A DNA stretch of 64,000 nucleotides from assembly GCA_963725255.1 (NCBI GenBank), contig CAVRXV010000017.1, positions 1-64,000 of the forward strand, in the 5' to 3' direction. A model generated the notes under the pieces. It ran no database searches, was not told the origin of the DNA, and saw nothing but the letters and a program-made list of their open reading frames with translations. The stretch comes from JAIEPX01 sp963725255 (GTDB lineage: Bacteria; Pseudomonadota; Gammaproteobacteria; JAIEPX01). The position numbers were made by a program, and so were the translations under genes. Positions 1 to 8,616 of this stretch are shown one piece after another (within the stretch, counting starts at the first letter, position 1; each line of letters opens with the position of its first letter).

Positions 1-1076
1 GCAATTATTATGGTTACACGCCTTTAGGCTTAGCCGTTCAATCTGGAGCAATTAATGCCTTTGAGGCAATAATGAAGCACCTACCTTCGGTAAGTGATAA
101 AGTACGTCATTTAAAAGACTTGGACTCACACGAGTCTTCTCCATTAAATTCCGCAATAGTCACTGGTCATTATCATATGGTCGAATATCTGCTTAAAAAA
201 TATTCCGATCATGTACAATATGACACTTTTAATGACTACGGATATAGCCCACTTTTCTGCGCAAGAATACATAAAAACAAAAACATTGCTGAGTTGTTAC
301 TCAAATATGGCGCCAGTCGCAATCTACAAACCAATTCGGAGTCACTCCCATATATTAATTAAAATAATGTGGTCAATCATTAATTTTTCTGAAGCTGATT
401 TTTTGTTAGCCACACATGACATACAAGAATTAATACTCTGTGGAAAAGCCATTTTTCAACTAACATCTGCACAATTTTGTTTTTTATTAAAGTCCTTAAA
501 ATCTCATCCGAGTATACAGAGATTTGACGTTCCAGATCAGCGATATAGTAAAAAAATCTTGATACATTTAGTCGAGCTAATAAAAAACTCTATATTAGAA
601 AAATCAATTTAAAAGCTCACGCAGTACTACACAAACAATATAAAATATCTAGTCAGGATGCTAAACTTATTATAAAAGCACTGCATAAAAACAGCTCAAT
701 AACCTTCATTGATTTTTCCAATCATCTACTGACTGAAGAAACACTAGAATTATTTCACGAACTATTCAATAGAAACCGAGAACTTCAAGACAAAGAAAAT
801 CCTCATAAGAATAAAATTTACTCAGTCATTTTTGATGGTGAAGATTTAGAAATGACTCGACGTGAGGCACAGTGTTTATTGTTACTTCATGATGGATTAT
901 CGGCAAAGCAAAGTGCAAATGAACTAAATCTATCTCAGCGCACTGTAGAAGTTTATCTTGATAAACTTAAAAAACGCTTTAATTCACGAACAAAAATAGA
1001 ATTGATGTCAAAGATCAATGCGCATATTATTTCTTCACTTCGCAATCAACTCAACGAGTCGTTAGTAACAACCTAA
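1..1076 (+). pseudogene. Ankyrin-repeat protein with C-terminal LuxR-type HTH, frameshifted, 5' end outside the window
   Basis: The gene enters from the left edge. One frame encodes ankyrin-like repeats up to a stop at 360-362 (motifs such as SPLNSAIVTGHYHMVEYLL and YSPLFCARIHKNKNIAELLL). The next frame carries plausible protein from about 363 to a stop at 610-612. The first frame then resumes from about 585 and runs unbroken to 1076. That last part ends in a LuxR/GerE-type helix-turn-helix: LTxREAECL-like MTRREAQCLLLLHDG, then AKQSANELNLSQRTVEVYLD. The two shifts compensate each other (+1, then back), so one ancestral ORF is clear. Ankyrin repeats usually bind proteins and the HTH binds DNA, so the intact ancestor may have been a regulator or a nucleus-targeted effector; this is inference. 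The 225-nt HTH part could still be translated from the ATG at 852. Decay or sequence error are both possible. Confidence 0.7.
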
Positions 1077-1080
1077 AAAT

Positions 1081-1113
1081 AAAAAGACAGTTCCCGATTT
1101 TAACAGGAACTGC
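1081..1113 (-). terminator. Rho-independent terminator of the 96-aa gene
   Basis: The arms GCAGTTCC (1113-1106) and GGAACTGT (1094-1087) form a stem with an 11-12 nt loop. Read on the minus strand the stem is followed by CTTTTTATTTTT, the expected T-run. It starts about 10 nt beyond the stop codon at 1124. Confidence 0.7.
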
Positions 1114-1123
1114 GCTACATTTT

Positions 1124-1414
1124 TTAGTTCTTATCATTAGTGATGTCATTTTCCCAACTGTCCCGAAACCTTGTTAAGGTTGCTGCTTTTCTTAAAATCA
1201 CTTTTATATTCACTGCTGTATTGTTAATTAGTCCAGGCATTTCTTCATCACTGAGTAGCGTTGATTTTTCTAAATAATCATCAAGTATTTGTTCGAATTC
1301 CAAACGTAAATGTTGGAATTCTGCTTTTTGTAGGGAGCTCAAAAGATTGTGTGCATTATTAATAAAACAAGTCCTCTTCAAAGTACCAGCCTCAACCTTT
1401 AAAACTTTGCTCAT
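1124..1414 (-). CDS. Hypothetical protein, 96 aa
   Basis: I do not recognise a family. The product is a small, mostly helical, soluble protein without a signal peptide or membrane segment. The start is supported by a strong Shine-Dalgarno sequence (AAGGAGA, 7-8 nt before the ATG), and the gene ends in a good intrinsic terminator, so it is very likely a real single-gene transcription unit. It sits between a broken ankyrin-LuxR gene and an unrelated unknown gene transcribed away from it, and the neighbours give no functional clue. Confidence 0.6.
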   Translation of the reverse strand: MSKVLKVEAGTLKRTCFINNAHNLLSSLQKAEFQHLRLEFEQILDDYLEKSTLLSDEEMPGLINNTAVNIKVILRKAATLTRFRDSWENDITNDKN

Positions 1415-1797
1415 TATGACTCTCCTTAACGCTTTATAATTTAGACACTGTGTTAACCTACCATAGCTATATTATTTTAACTATCCGTAAAATTACGTAG
1501 TCTGAATTTCACCATTAGCCAAATATTTATACAAATATAATAATCTATTTGCCTTTAACGCTGCAAATTGATTATTAATTTCTTGGCATCACAAATTGCT
1601 TCCTAATATAGATAACTTTACGTACGTAAATTTTGTCTCTCTCCTCGATTACGCAATTGTACCTATATAATTTATATTAATAAAGCATTACTTTACGTTG
1701 TTTTGCGAATTTTAAGTAATCTCTGAACTTCTTACTGTTGAACCGTGATCGCTGCACTTGCATCGGCACTTGGTAAATCAACGTGGAGGTATCAGCC
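1415..1797. other. AT-rich divergent intergenic region with a 14-bp palindrome
   Basis: This stretch separates the divergent 96-aa and 317-aa genes and must hold both promoters, but I see no convincing -35/-10 pair. The clearest signal is a perfect 14-bp palindrome, TTTACGTACGTAAA, at 1617-1630, a possible operator. No coding potential was seen. Confidence 0.4.
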
Positions 1798-2751
1798 ATG
1801 AATTCTAAATTAGTATTACAGCAAATTTCTTTAGACGACTTTCAAGTTCGTATTCCAGTATGTGATAGCAATGACTTCTCTAGGATTGTTAGCAGAGTAA
1901 ATGATCTATCACTTGCAAAGAGAAAACGAAACCAGAAAGATGTTCTCGAAAATGTTCACAATGTTGCAGAATTTGTTTCTCAAGTAGGTTCTGCTGTTAA
2001 TGGTAGTATTGCTGTCGGTGGTCTTGTTGGTATTGCAGTTCAGTTACTGTTAACAACAAGTCTGTCAGTAGCAAAAACTTATGCAAAACATCACGATATT
2101 CAAGCACTGAAGCGAGCAATAGATTCTTGTGCAAATTCTTGCAAAAACAAGAATTATCAGGAAGCTATAGCTGCCGCTAATGCGGGTTTACGTGAAGTAG
2201 ATAGCTTCAATAAACACAAATTAGTCGGATTTCTGACGGGACGAGATAGCGAATTTACTAAATATAAATTCGCACTCAAGCTGTTGTTAAAGTATAATCT
2301 CGCTGCAGCGTATTATGGGCAATTTGTCATAACTGGAAAAAATGACTTATCCCTTATTCAAGCTGCCACTAAAAATATCAATGATATTTTTAAATCTCTG
2401 CGAGATAAATACATTGATGCATCAGCATACCTAAAAGATATTTATAATGATCTTCACTTAGTTTTAGCAGTTGTAAAGAGTAATGAAGCCATTAAAGAGT
2501 ATCAAAGTGGTAACCTAGACACCGCGAAAAGTCTTACTACCGGTTTGAGCCTTGATTATGGATATTATTCTTTCGATGCTAAACAAAGAGCTAAAGCTGG
2601 GCGCGAGTATCTTGATGACCATGTAGGCCTCGCAATTTGTGATGTTCTAAAAACAAACCAAGCTCAATTTCGTTTAATACCACGAGATAACAGCTACGAT
2701 TTGATAGAACAAAACTTCGACAACAACTCTGCTATCTTATATCCAAGATAA
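1798..2751 (+). CDS. Hypothetical protein, 317 aa, with a central hydrophobic stretch
   Basis: I chose the ATG at 1798 rather than the in-frame GTG at 1783 because GGAGGT at 1785-1790 lies exactly 7 nt before it. No family is recognised. The N-terminal ~55 residues are polar and basic. They are followed by a glycine-rich hydrophobic stretch at about residues 58-85 (SAVNGSIAVGGLVGIAVQLL), long enough for one membrane helix or a helical hairpin. The rest is helical, with TPR-like spacing of Ala/Tyr residues (NYQEAIAAANAGLREVD; AIKEYQSGNLDTAKSL). A secreted or membrane-inserting effector is conceivable but not shown. The gene is monocistronic, with a terminator directly downstream. Confidence 0.65.
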   Translation: MNSKLVLQQISLDDFQVRIPVCDSNDFSRIVSRVNDLSLAKRKRNQKDVLENVHNVAEFVSQVGSAVNGSIAVGGLVGIAVQLLLTTSLSVAKTYAKHHDIQALKRAIDSCANSCKNKNYQEAIAAANAGLREVDSFNKHKLVGFLTGRDSEFTKYKFALKLLLKYNLAAAYYGQFVITGKNDLSLIQAATKNINDIFKSLRDKYIDASAYLKDIYNDLHLVLAVVKSNEAIKEYQSGNLDTAKSLTTGLSLDYGYYSFDAKQRAKAGREYLDDHVGLAICDVLKTNQAQFRLIPRDNSYDLIEQNFDNNSAILYPR

Positions 2752-2762
2752 TAGAGCTCAAC

Positions 2763-2800
2763 AAGGAGGCTGGTTTCAATACCATCCTCCTTTCTATTTT
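2763..2800 (+). terminator. Rho-independent terminator
   Basis: The arms AAGGAGGCTGGT (2763-2774) and ACCATCCTCCTT (2781-2792) pair over 11 of 12 positions around a 6-nt loop and are followed by TCTATTTT. It lies 11 nt past the stop of the 317-aa gene. Confidence 0.7.
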
Positions 2801-3011
2801 ATGCTAAACTATTCCCTATAGTCTTATGATACACGCAAATGGATCTACCAAAGGTATTAATATTCCAATTGGATGGTTGGGATTATATTTTGTGTATCGT
2901 TATCTGCCTAACTATCGCACAAAAGATAATCCCCCCTTAGATCTCAGTGGATTATTACAATTTAGTTCAGGTTCTGTTCTCAGGAGCTCCCGGTTAAATG
3001 GGAACCGCTGA
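2788..3011 (+). pseudogene. Remnant of a second DHA2-type MFS transporter gene
   Basis: The upstream ~65 bases (from CTTTCTATTTTATGCTAAAC) match the promoter/leader of the intact transporter at 3475, including the GCAAATGGAT segment. The sequence then jumps straight to an internal piece equivalent to residues ~165-205 of that protein (INIPIG..GLY.VY..LP.Y; PPLD.SGLLQFSSG). The alignment breaks at about 2975, and the remnant runs out at a stop at 3009-3011. This is therefore a paralogous copy with a large internal deletion and no 3' half. The 61-codon reading frame from 2826 is unlikely to make a working protein. Confidence 0.75.
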
Positions 3012-3017
3012 TCTTAG

Positions 3018-3359
3018 TTATACTTTTTTGACAAACTGAGATTTGAGCTTCATTGGACCAATCCCTTCAATTTTACAATCGATATCATGATCACCTCCCA
3101 CCAGGCGAATATTTTTAACTTTTGTTCCCACTTTGACGACTGATGATGAACCCTTTACCTTCAAATCTTTGATTACGGAAACGGTATCACCATCTTGCAG
3201 GATATTGCCATTTGCGTCCTTAATGATGCGCAAATCATCCGCATGATTATCAGTTAACTCACTAGTCCACTCATATGAGCATTCCGGACAAACCAATACC
3301 GCACCTTGCTGGTATGTATATTCGCAATGGCATGTTGGACAGGCTGGTAAATTGCTCAT
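3018..3359 (-). CDS. PhnA/YjdM-family zinc-ribbon protein
   Basis: At 113 aa it matches the usual PhnA/YjdM length. The N-terminus is a zinc ribbon with paired cysteines (CPTCHCEY, then CPECSYEW). The C-terminal PhnA domain has the family pattern (IIKDANGNILQDGDTV, then DLKVKGSS...VKVGTKVKNIRLV...DHDIDCKI). Despite the historic name, the family's role in phosphonate use is not established, and the genuine function is unclear. An AAGGAT ribosome site lies 7 nt before the ATG. It is transcribed divergently from the transporter at 3475. Confidence 0.88.
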   Translation of the reverse strand: MSNLPACPTCHCEYTYQQGAVLVCPECSYEWTSELTDNHADDLRIIKDANGNILQDGDTVSVIKDLKVKGSSSVVKVGTKVKNIRLVGGDHDIDCKIEGIGPMKLKSQFVKKV

Positions 3360-3474
3360 CAGTTAATCCTTTTCGTAAATAAGTTGATTATAACTCACAG
3401 ACACGCATCTTTCTATTTTGTGCTAAACTACCCTTAGTAGTCTAATTATTCAAGCAAATGGATTTATCAAGAGT

Positions 3475-4884
3475 ATGACGGACGAATTTCGAAAACAATT
3501 ATTACCATGGCTGGTCGCAGTCGCCTTTTTCATGGAAACCCTTGATATCACGATTCTCAATACTGCTGTCCCGTCTATTGCCAAGTCACTCGATGTAGTG
3601 CCTTTGAGTATGAAAGCGGTTCTAGCGAGTTACACCTTAAGTTTAGCTATTTTTATTCCATTAAGTGGCTGGGTTGCCGATAAATTTGGTACTCGTCGCG
3701 TTTTTGCTTCAGCAATAGGTATTTTCATCCTTGGCTCATTTCTCTGTGGTATTTCTAATAATATTCATGTTCTAGTAGCTTGTAGAATTTTACAAGGATG
3801 CGGCGGAGCCATGATGCTGCCCGTCGGACGCATCACAATTGCAAGAAGTTTCGCACGCTCAGAATTAATTAAAGCAATGAGTTTCGTAGCAATTCCAGGA
3901 TTAATTGGTCCGATGATAGGTCCCCTTGCTGGCGGATTTATTGTACATTATTTTCATTGGAGCATGATTTTTTTTATTAACATCCCCATAGGGTTAGTTG
4001 GGTTGTATTTAGTCTATAAACATTTACCCGATTATAAAATCAAAGATAGCCCACCACTGGATATCAGTGGATTATTGCAATTTAGCTCTGGAATTGCATT
4101 ACTCTCCTACATACTCGAAGTATTTGGTGAACACACGATGAGCTCTGGAGAAATTATGGGCCTTCTATTGATAACAGCTATGTTACTAACAGGCTATGGA
4201 TTTCATGCCACTCGAATTCGACGTCCCCTACTAAGGTTAAAATTATTTCGTATACGCACATTTAGAATTGCCGTATTCGGGAGTTACTTTACACGATTAG
4301 GTATAGGTGGCATTCCCTTCCTTTTTCCACTGCTATACCAAGTTGGATTAGGATTTACACCCATACAATCTGGATTATTAATGATTCCTCAAGCTGTTGC
4401 AGCCATTAGCTTGAAATTTATAACACCCGCTATTTTAACTCGATTTGGGTATAGAAGCGTTTTAATTCTTAACACTGCACTGATCGGTATCATCATTATG
4501 CTGTTCACAAATTTTACTTCTACGACGCCCATCTGGGAAATAGTCGTTATCATGTTTTGTTTCGGGTTTCTCACATCATTGCAATATACCAGCATGAATA
4601 CACTTGTTTTTGCGGATATTATAGATACTGAAACCAGCAATGCCAGCACCATCGCAAGTACTATGCAACAAATGTCAATGAGCTTCGGTGTTGCAATTGC
4701 GTCACTAGTAACAGCTGCATTTATTCCAAATAGATTTCAATTCTCATCGATCGAGCTTATGCATGGAATCCATCAAGCATTTTTCGTAATTGGAATTGTG
4801 ACTATCATCTCTAGTCTAATCTTCTTACAATTACGAGATAACGATGGCGAATCTGTAAGTCAGCATAAAACTGTGGTGCCTTAA
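3475..4884 (+). CDS. MFS drug/proton antiporter of the DHA2 family (MdtD/EmrB-like)
   Basis: A 469-aa integral membrane protein with many hydrophobic helices, close in length to E. coli MdtD (471 aa). Visible signatures are the N-terminal ETLDITILNTAVPSIA motif typical of 14-helix drug:H+ antiporters, motif A between helices 2 and 3 (GWVADKFGTRRVF), QGCGGAMMLPVGR, and an antiporter-type glycine/proline motif (IPGLIGPMIGPLAGG). The expected role is proton-driven efflux of small toxic molecules across the inner membrane; the substrate cannot be read from sequence. A truncated paralogue lies 460 bp upstream, so this locus once held two tandem copies. Confidence 0.88.
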   Translation: MTDEFRKQLLPWLVAVAFFMETLDITILNTAVPSIAKSLDVVPLSMKAVLASYTLSLAIFIPLSGWVADKFGTRRVFASAIGIFILGSFLCGISNNIHVLVACRILQGCGGAMMLPVGRITIARSFARSELIKAMSFVAIPGLIGPMIGPLAGGFIVHYFHWSMIFFINIPIGLVGLYLVYKHLPDYKIKDSPPLDISGLLQFSSGIALLSYILEVFGEHTMSSGEIMGLLLITAMLLTGYGFHATRIRRPLLRLKLFRIRTFRIAVFGSYFTRLGIGGIPFLFPLLYQVGLGFTPIQSGLLMIPQAVAAISLKFITPAILTRFGYRSVLILNTALIGIIIMLFTNFTSTTPIWEIVVIMFCFGFLTSLQYTSMNTLVFADIIDTETSNASTIASTMQQMSMSFGVAIASLVTAAFIPNRFQFSSIELMHGIHQAFFVIGIVTIISSLIFLQLRDNDGESVSQHKTVVP

Positions 4885-4907
4885 CCTGGATATCGTGCCG
4901 CTTTTTT

Positions 4908-7430
4908 TTAGATATTTAGTTTTATATAATCACTTTCTTTAGCCGATATTTTTTCAAGATATTCTTGTCTTTGTAATATTGCCACTAGTTTCGCTTCTTC
5001 CTCAGCAACCTCCTGAGGAGCCGGATGAGGCAAACCAGCCTGTTCAAGCCGACGTATTCCTAATCGTAATTTTTTAACTATATATAATTGTTCAGCTTTT
5101 TCTTTTCTAAGATTTTCAATCTGTTGTGTTACTGGCAATTTTAATTCAAATGCCTTGACATCCGTCTTTATGACAGCTAATTTCCATCGACCACCTGACG
5201 CATTACAAACTTTTATTAACATTTCTAAACTTGCACGAGCTTTTAATTTATATTCCGGAAGAAGTGATGGAAAGCGTTCATTAAATTCATCAATAAAATG
5301 TTGCTCAACTAATAATAATCGTCCTTTGATGTTACCAGGAGCCATAGCATTAGTTTCAACAATTAATTCAGAATACGCTGCTTCATGTAAAGTAGGTTTA
5401 CAGGTAGTACGATTTAAACCTTCAACGGTGAAAAAAGGAGTTGAACCTGAGAATTTATAGCGTGACTTGCTGTAAGCCTGATGATGCTGAACACTGGCTT
5501 CAGTAAAAAATGGACTGGATGGAAATCGGCTATCTAGAAGGTTATTTGCACCATCCATTAACTCACGTTGATGCAAAGCTTCTAGTATATCCATTTGCTC
5601 TCTAGTTGATGAAACATGATTTAAATATTTGAGTTTAGACTCAGCTGGACAACAATAAGGTGAGCCCACATCAGTAGGACCCATATATTGAATTGCATCA
5701 GGTTTCACTTCCAATGCCATATAAACAGGAAATAAAATATTATTTTGGTGCCCACCAGCAAATCCACGAGTGGCTTTATTTAATAAACAACAACTGACAA
5801 AGGGTGTTTCGGTAAAAAATAATGGCTCTCCTTCCAATAACTCAGCGAGACGTTGAGGCCTCGATAAAACAGTGTTAACAATAAATGTATAATCATCAGC
5901 GTCTCTAAGATCGACAAAGCTTAATGGCGTATCACCCGCCAGGGTGATTTGAACTGTGTTAAATTGAGATAAATAACCATCTAATAACTCCGGCCTCATC
6001 TTCATTTGAAGAAATTCCCACCCAATTTTTTTTCGATAAATAAAAGAACTAAAAGGTTTTTTGAGTCTTCGCAAACTATCATGCTCATCATCCTCAATAT
6101 CTTTCATAACTGTAACTCGGACTTCATTTTCTTCAAGAGGTTCAGCAATAACAAAGTGATCATTTTGATGATTTTGAACAACTTGCTCACTTTCTTCTCT
6201 AGTAGTATGGATGGTTTTAACCGCTCTTTTATCAAAACTTGATTTTATCTGTTGAGAAGCAAGCGCAAAATGTTTTTGTTTAGCCTCAGATAAATAACTA
6301 AATCGTCCTTTCAGTTTATCTCGGCTAATTAATTCAACTGCTGCATCTAAGCGACTATTATCCGGAAATTTATCTACTTCATCTAATTCTTTTGCTCCAG
6401 CAGAAATTAATAATGCTCGAGATTCTTGGACTCGTTGTTGATTTTTTTCAGTCACATCGGGTAAGAAGTCTATTGCGGTTAATCCGAGCGATGATAACAA
6501 AGATACATCTGCTTTATATGAAAGAAAAAGCTGCACTAAGTCACAATCACCGGCTGCAGCTGCTAGATGTAAAACAGAAATACCATGCTGTAAATAATTG
6601 GGATCTGCTCCCATTTCCAATAGTTCACGAACTAGAACTCTATTGCATGACATAGTCCCCGATAATAATTGGTCTTTCGTATAACTACTGTCCACTAAAC
6701 TAAACCATTTAAGATACACACTCCTCCTCAATAACGCATGTAAAGGACTTTTCCCACCGCGTGAAATTTGATTTATAGCATCAGTATTTTCAAATAATGG
6801 TTTTAGTACCGGAAACAATTTCCCCTGATAGGCATTATCTCTAATAGCGAAGCAATGTAGAGCATTTTGGCCGTAATTATCCAAAAGCAATGGATTAGCC
6901 CCACACTTTATAATTGCAATTACAATTTCTACTTCAAAATTTCGATTGTCTATGGCAGCAGAAAGTGCCATTTGACCCTCATGATCAGGGGTATTCATAA
7001 TCTGTGCGAAACCGGGTATCGCTGCTAAAGTTATGATCATTTCTTTTATTTTATTTTGATCTAAATAGGAAGAATACATTAATTTAATAAAAAGATTATT
7101 TTTACCAGAAAAACACTCTAATATTTTTAGAGGCATTTTTCCGACTAAAAAATTAAATAGATCTTGATATTCTTTAGATTTTGATTGATGACGAAGAAGA
7201 CATTTTACCAATGCTATAAATGGATATGAAACTTTATGAGTAAAAACATGATCACGGAAATTGTCATTACTTGAAAATTCTGGCAGATCCAAAAGTTCCG
7301 GATTCTGAACTAAGGCCTGCTTTACATACTCAATCTGACCTTGATAAATCGCCTGTGCCAAAGCAGTTTTAGGATCTTCCTCAGATACCTCATTTTTTTC
7401 ATTAGGCTTTCTTTCTCCAACCAACTTCAT
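4908..7430 (-). CDS. Large ankyrin-repeat protein, 840 aa, candidate secreted effector
   Basis: I prefer the second of two adjacent ATGs (7430; the first is at 7433) because GAGG then stands 6 nt upstream. Ankyrin-type repeats are seen at about residues 20-45, 150-200, 225-260 and 285-330 (for example SVLHLAAAAGDCDLVQLFL and NALHCF). A ~450-residue C-terminal region with no recognised domain follows, ending in a charged coiled-coil-like stretch (~765-835). There is no signal peptide or membrane helix. In Legionella/Coxiella-type bacteria such architectures are often type IV secretion substrates acting inside the host cell. That is inference: I see no secretion genes here. It is convergent with the MFS gene, leaving only 23 bp between them. 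Confidence 0.8.
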   Translation of the reverse strand: MKLVGERKPNEKNEVSEEDPKTALAQAIYQGQIEYVKQALVQNPELLDLPEFSSNDNFRDHVFTHKVSYPFIALVKCLLRHQSKSKEYQDLFNFLVGKMPLKILECFSGKNNLFIKLMYSSYLDQNKIKEMIITLAAIPGFAQIMNTPDHEGQMALSAAIDNRNFEVEIVIAIIKCGANPLLLDNYGQNALHCFAIRDNAYQGKLFPVLKPLFENTDAINQISRGGKSPLHALLRRSVYLKWFSLVDSSYTKDQLLSGTMSCNRVLVRELLEMGADPNYLQHGISVLHLAAAAGDCDLVQLFLSYKADVSLLSSLGLTAIDFLPDVTEKNQQRVQESRALLISAGAKELDEVDKFPDNSRLDAAVELISRDKLKGRFSYLSEAKQKHFALASQQIKSSFDKRAVKTIHTTREESEQVVQNHQNDHFVIAEPLEENEVRVTVMKDIEDDEHDSLRRLKKPFSSFIYRKKIGWEFLQMKMRPELLDGYLSQFNTVQITLAGDTPLSFVDLRDADDYTFIVNTVLSRPQRLAELLEGEPLFFTETPFVSCCLLNKATRGFAGGHQNNILFPVYMALEVKPDAIQYMGPTDVGSPYCCPAESKLKYLNHVSSTREQMDILEALHQRELMDGANNLLDSRFPSSPFFTEASVQHHQAYSKSRYKFSGSTPFFTVEGLNRTTCKPTLHEAAYSELIVETNAMAPGNIKGRLLLVEQHFIDEFNERFPSLLPEYKLKARASLEMLIKVCNASGGRWKLAVIKTDVKAFELKLPVTQQIENLRKEKAEQLYIVKKLRLGIRRLEQAGLPHPAPQEVAEEEAKLVAILQRQEYLEKISAKESDYIKLNI

Positions 7431-7433
7431 CAT

Positions 7434-7809
7434 CTACCTCACAATACTTTTTTCTTTAACACAATGAGTCCCCATGAAAAGCCTAAAGTTCGTATATTTG
7501 CTATAAAATTGGCATCATACCATGGTATTTACCCGAATGCAATCATTTTAATACCTAAAAAAGCTAAAATAATACTGTGCTTGCCATAGATTTTTTATGC
7601 GATATCCAGGGTAGGCATCTACACTTGACTTCAGGAATAAATCATGCAAAATGTATCCTATGAAACAGATATTCACAAAACTCTTGAAGACTTATACCAG
7701 CACCTATTATGGCCGCTAGGCCATATCTATTTTTTTCTACTATATTATCTCTATAACTACTCTATTATCTCTATAACTACTCTTCGAAACCTAAGCTTAA
7801 AGGTGCAAT
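7434..7809. other. Leader/intergenic region upstream of phhA
   Basis: 376 bp between the divergent ankyrin and phhA genes. It contains a short hairpin at 7708-7725 (TATGGCC-GCTA-GGCCATA), two exact tandem copies of a 20-mer at 7743-7782, and a short reading frame (7644-7838) that overlaps the phhA start. No promoter could be assigned with confidence. Confidence 0.45.
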
Positions 7810-7838
7810 ATGAGTCACTATGTTTCAAAACAGCCTGA
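7644..7838 (+). CDS. Possible short leader ORF upstream of phhA, Tyr/Phe-rich
   Basis: A 64-codon frame begins at an ATG 9 nt behind AGGA. It contains a cluster of aromatic codons at residues 29-39 (YFFLLYYLYNY: five Tyr and two Phe in eleven), just after a small hairpin, and overlaps the first 29 nt of phhA. Tyrosine is the product and phenylalanine the substrate of PhhA, so a translation-coupled or attenuation-like role is possible. It may equally be a chance ORF in AT-rich DNA: no terminator-like structure is seen between it and phhA. Confidence 0.25.
   Translation: MQNVSYETDIHKTLEDLYQHLLWPLGHIYFFLLYYLYNYSIISITTLRNLSLKVQYESLCFKTA
7743..7782 (+). repeat. 20-bp perfect tandem duplication
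   Basis: The 20-mer TATTATCTCTATAACTACTC occurs twice with no spacer, at 7743-7762 and 7763-7782, ending 27 bp before the phhA start codon. It lies within the presumed 5' leader. Confidence 0.9.
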
Positions 7839-8616
7839 TCATTCAGGCAAAATCGATTGGTCTGATATTGAAAATCAGACTTGGAATACCTTATACAACC
7901 GCCAAGTAGAAATTGTTAAAAACCGTGCCTGTCAGGAGTATATTGAGGGCATAGCTCTGCTAGGCATGTCTCCAAATCATGTACCTCAATTATCTGAAAT
8001 GACAGAGGCTTTTAAACACTCCACAGGTTGGTCTGTCGTTCCAGTACCTGCAATGATTACTCCCGAACAATTTTTTGATTTATTAGCAACCAAAAAATTT
8101 CCAGCAGCAACTTTCATCAGAACACCGGAAGATCTCGATTATCTCCAAAAACCTGATATTTTCCACGAGTTTTTTGGTCACTGCCCTATGATCACACATC
8201 GGCCCTTTGCTGATTTTATGGAGGCTTACGGAAAGTTAGCTTTGAAATCAAATTCTGACAATCGAAAATACCTTGCACGATTATTTTGGTTTACTGTTGA
8301 ATTCGGATTAATTAAAACAGATCTCGGTCCTCGATGTTATGGCGGTGGAATACTATCATCCAAAAATGAAACTATTTACGCTGTTGAAAGCGAAGTTCCC
8401 GTAAGAAAGCCCTTCAATCTTGTTGAAGTTTTACGTACTCCCTATAGAGTGGATCAAATTCAGGGTGTATACTTTGTTTTAGATAACTTCGATCAACTCT
8501 TTAATCTCTTAAATCAAGATATTAATGGTGCTATAGATCAAGCAAAATCATTAGGCGAATTAACTTTAATTGAAACTGATAGAGGAGCATCCAAAGATGA
8601 ATGGACTACTTGCTAA
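7810..8616 (+). CDS. phhA: Phenylalanine 4-monooxygenase
   Basis: Cytosolic tetrahydrobiopterin-dependent, non-haem iron hydroxylase converting phenylalanine to tyrosine. The 268-aa length fits bacterial single-domain PhhA, which lacks the eukaryotic ACT regulatory domain. The iron-binding facial triad is visible: two histidines in DIFHEFFGHCPM (about residues 118-129) and the glutamate in FTVEFGL (~163). The pterin-site signature GPRCYGGGI also fits. The start follows an AAAGGTG ribosome site. phhB overlaps its 3' end by 20 nt, so enzyme and cofactor-recycling protein are co-translated. Confidence 0.95.
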   Translation: MSHYVSKQPDHSGKIDWSDIENQTWNTLYNRQVEIVKNRACQEYIEGIALLGMSPNHVPQLSEMTEAFKHSTGWSVVPVPAMITPEQFFDLLATKKFPAATFIRTPEDLDYLQKPDIFHEFFGHCPMITHRPFADFMEAYGKLALKSNSDNRKYLARLFWFTVEFGLIKTDLGPRCYGGGILSSKNETIYAVESEVPVRKPFNLVEVLRTPYRVDQIQGVYFVLDNFDQLFNLLNQDINGAIDQAKSLGELTLIETDRGASKDEWTTC

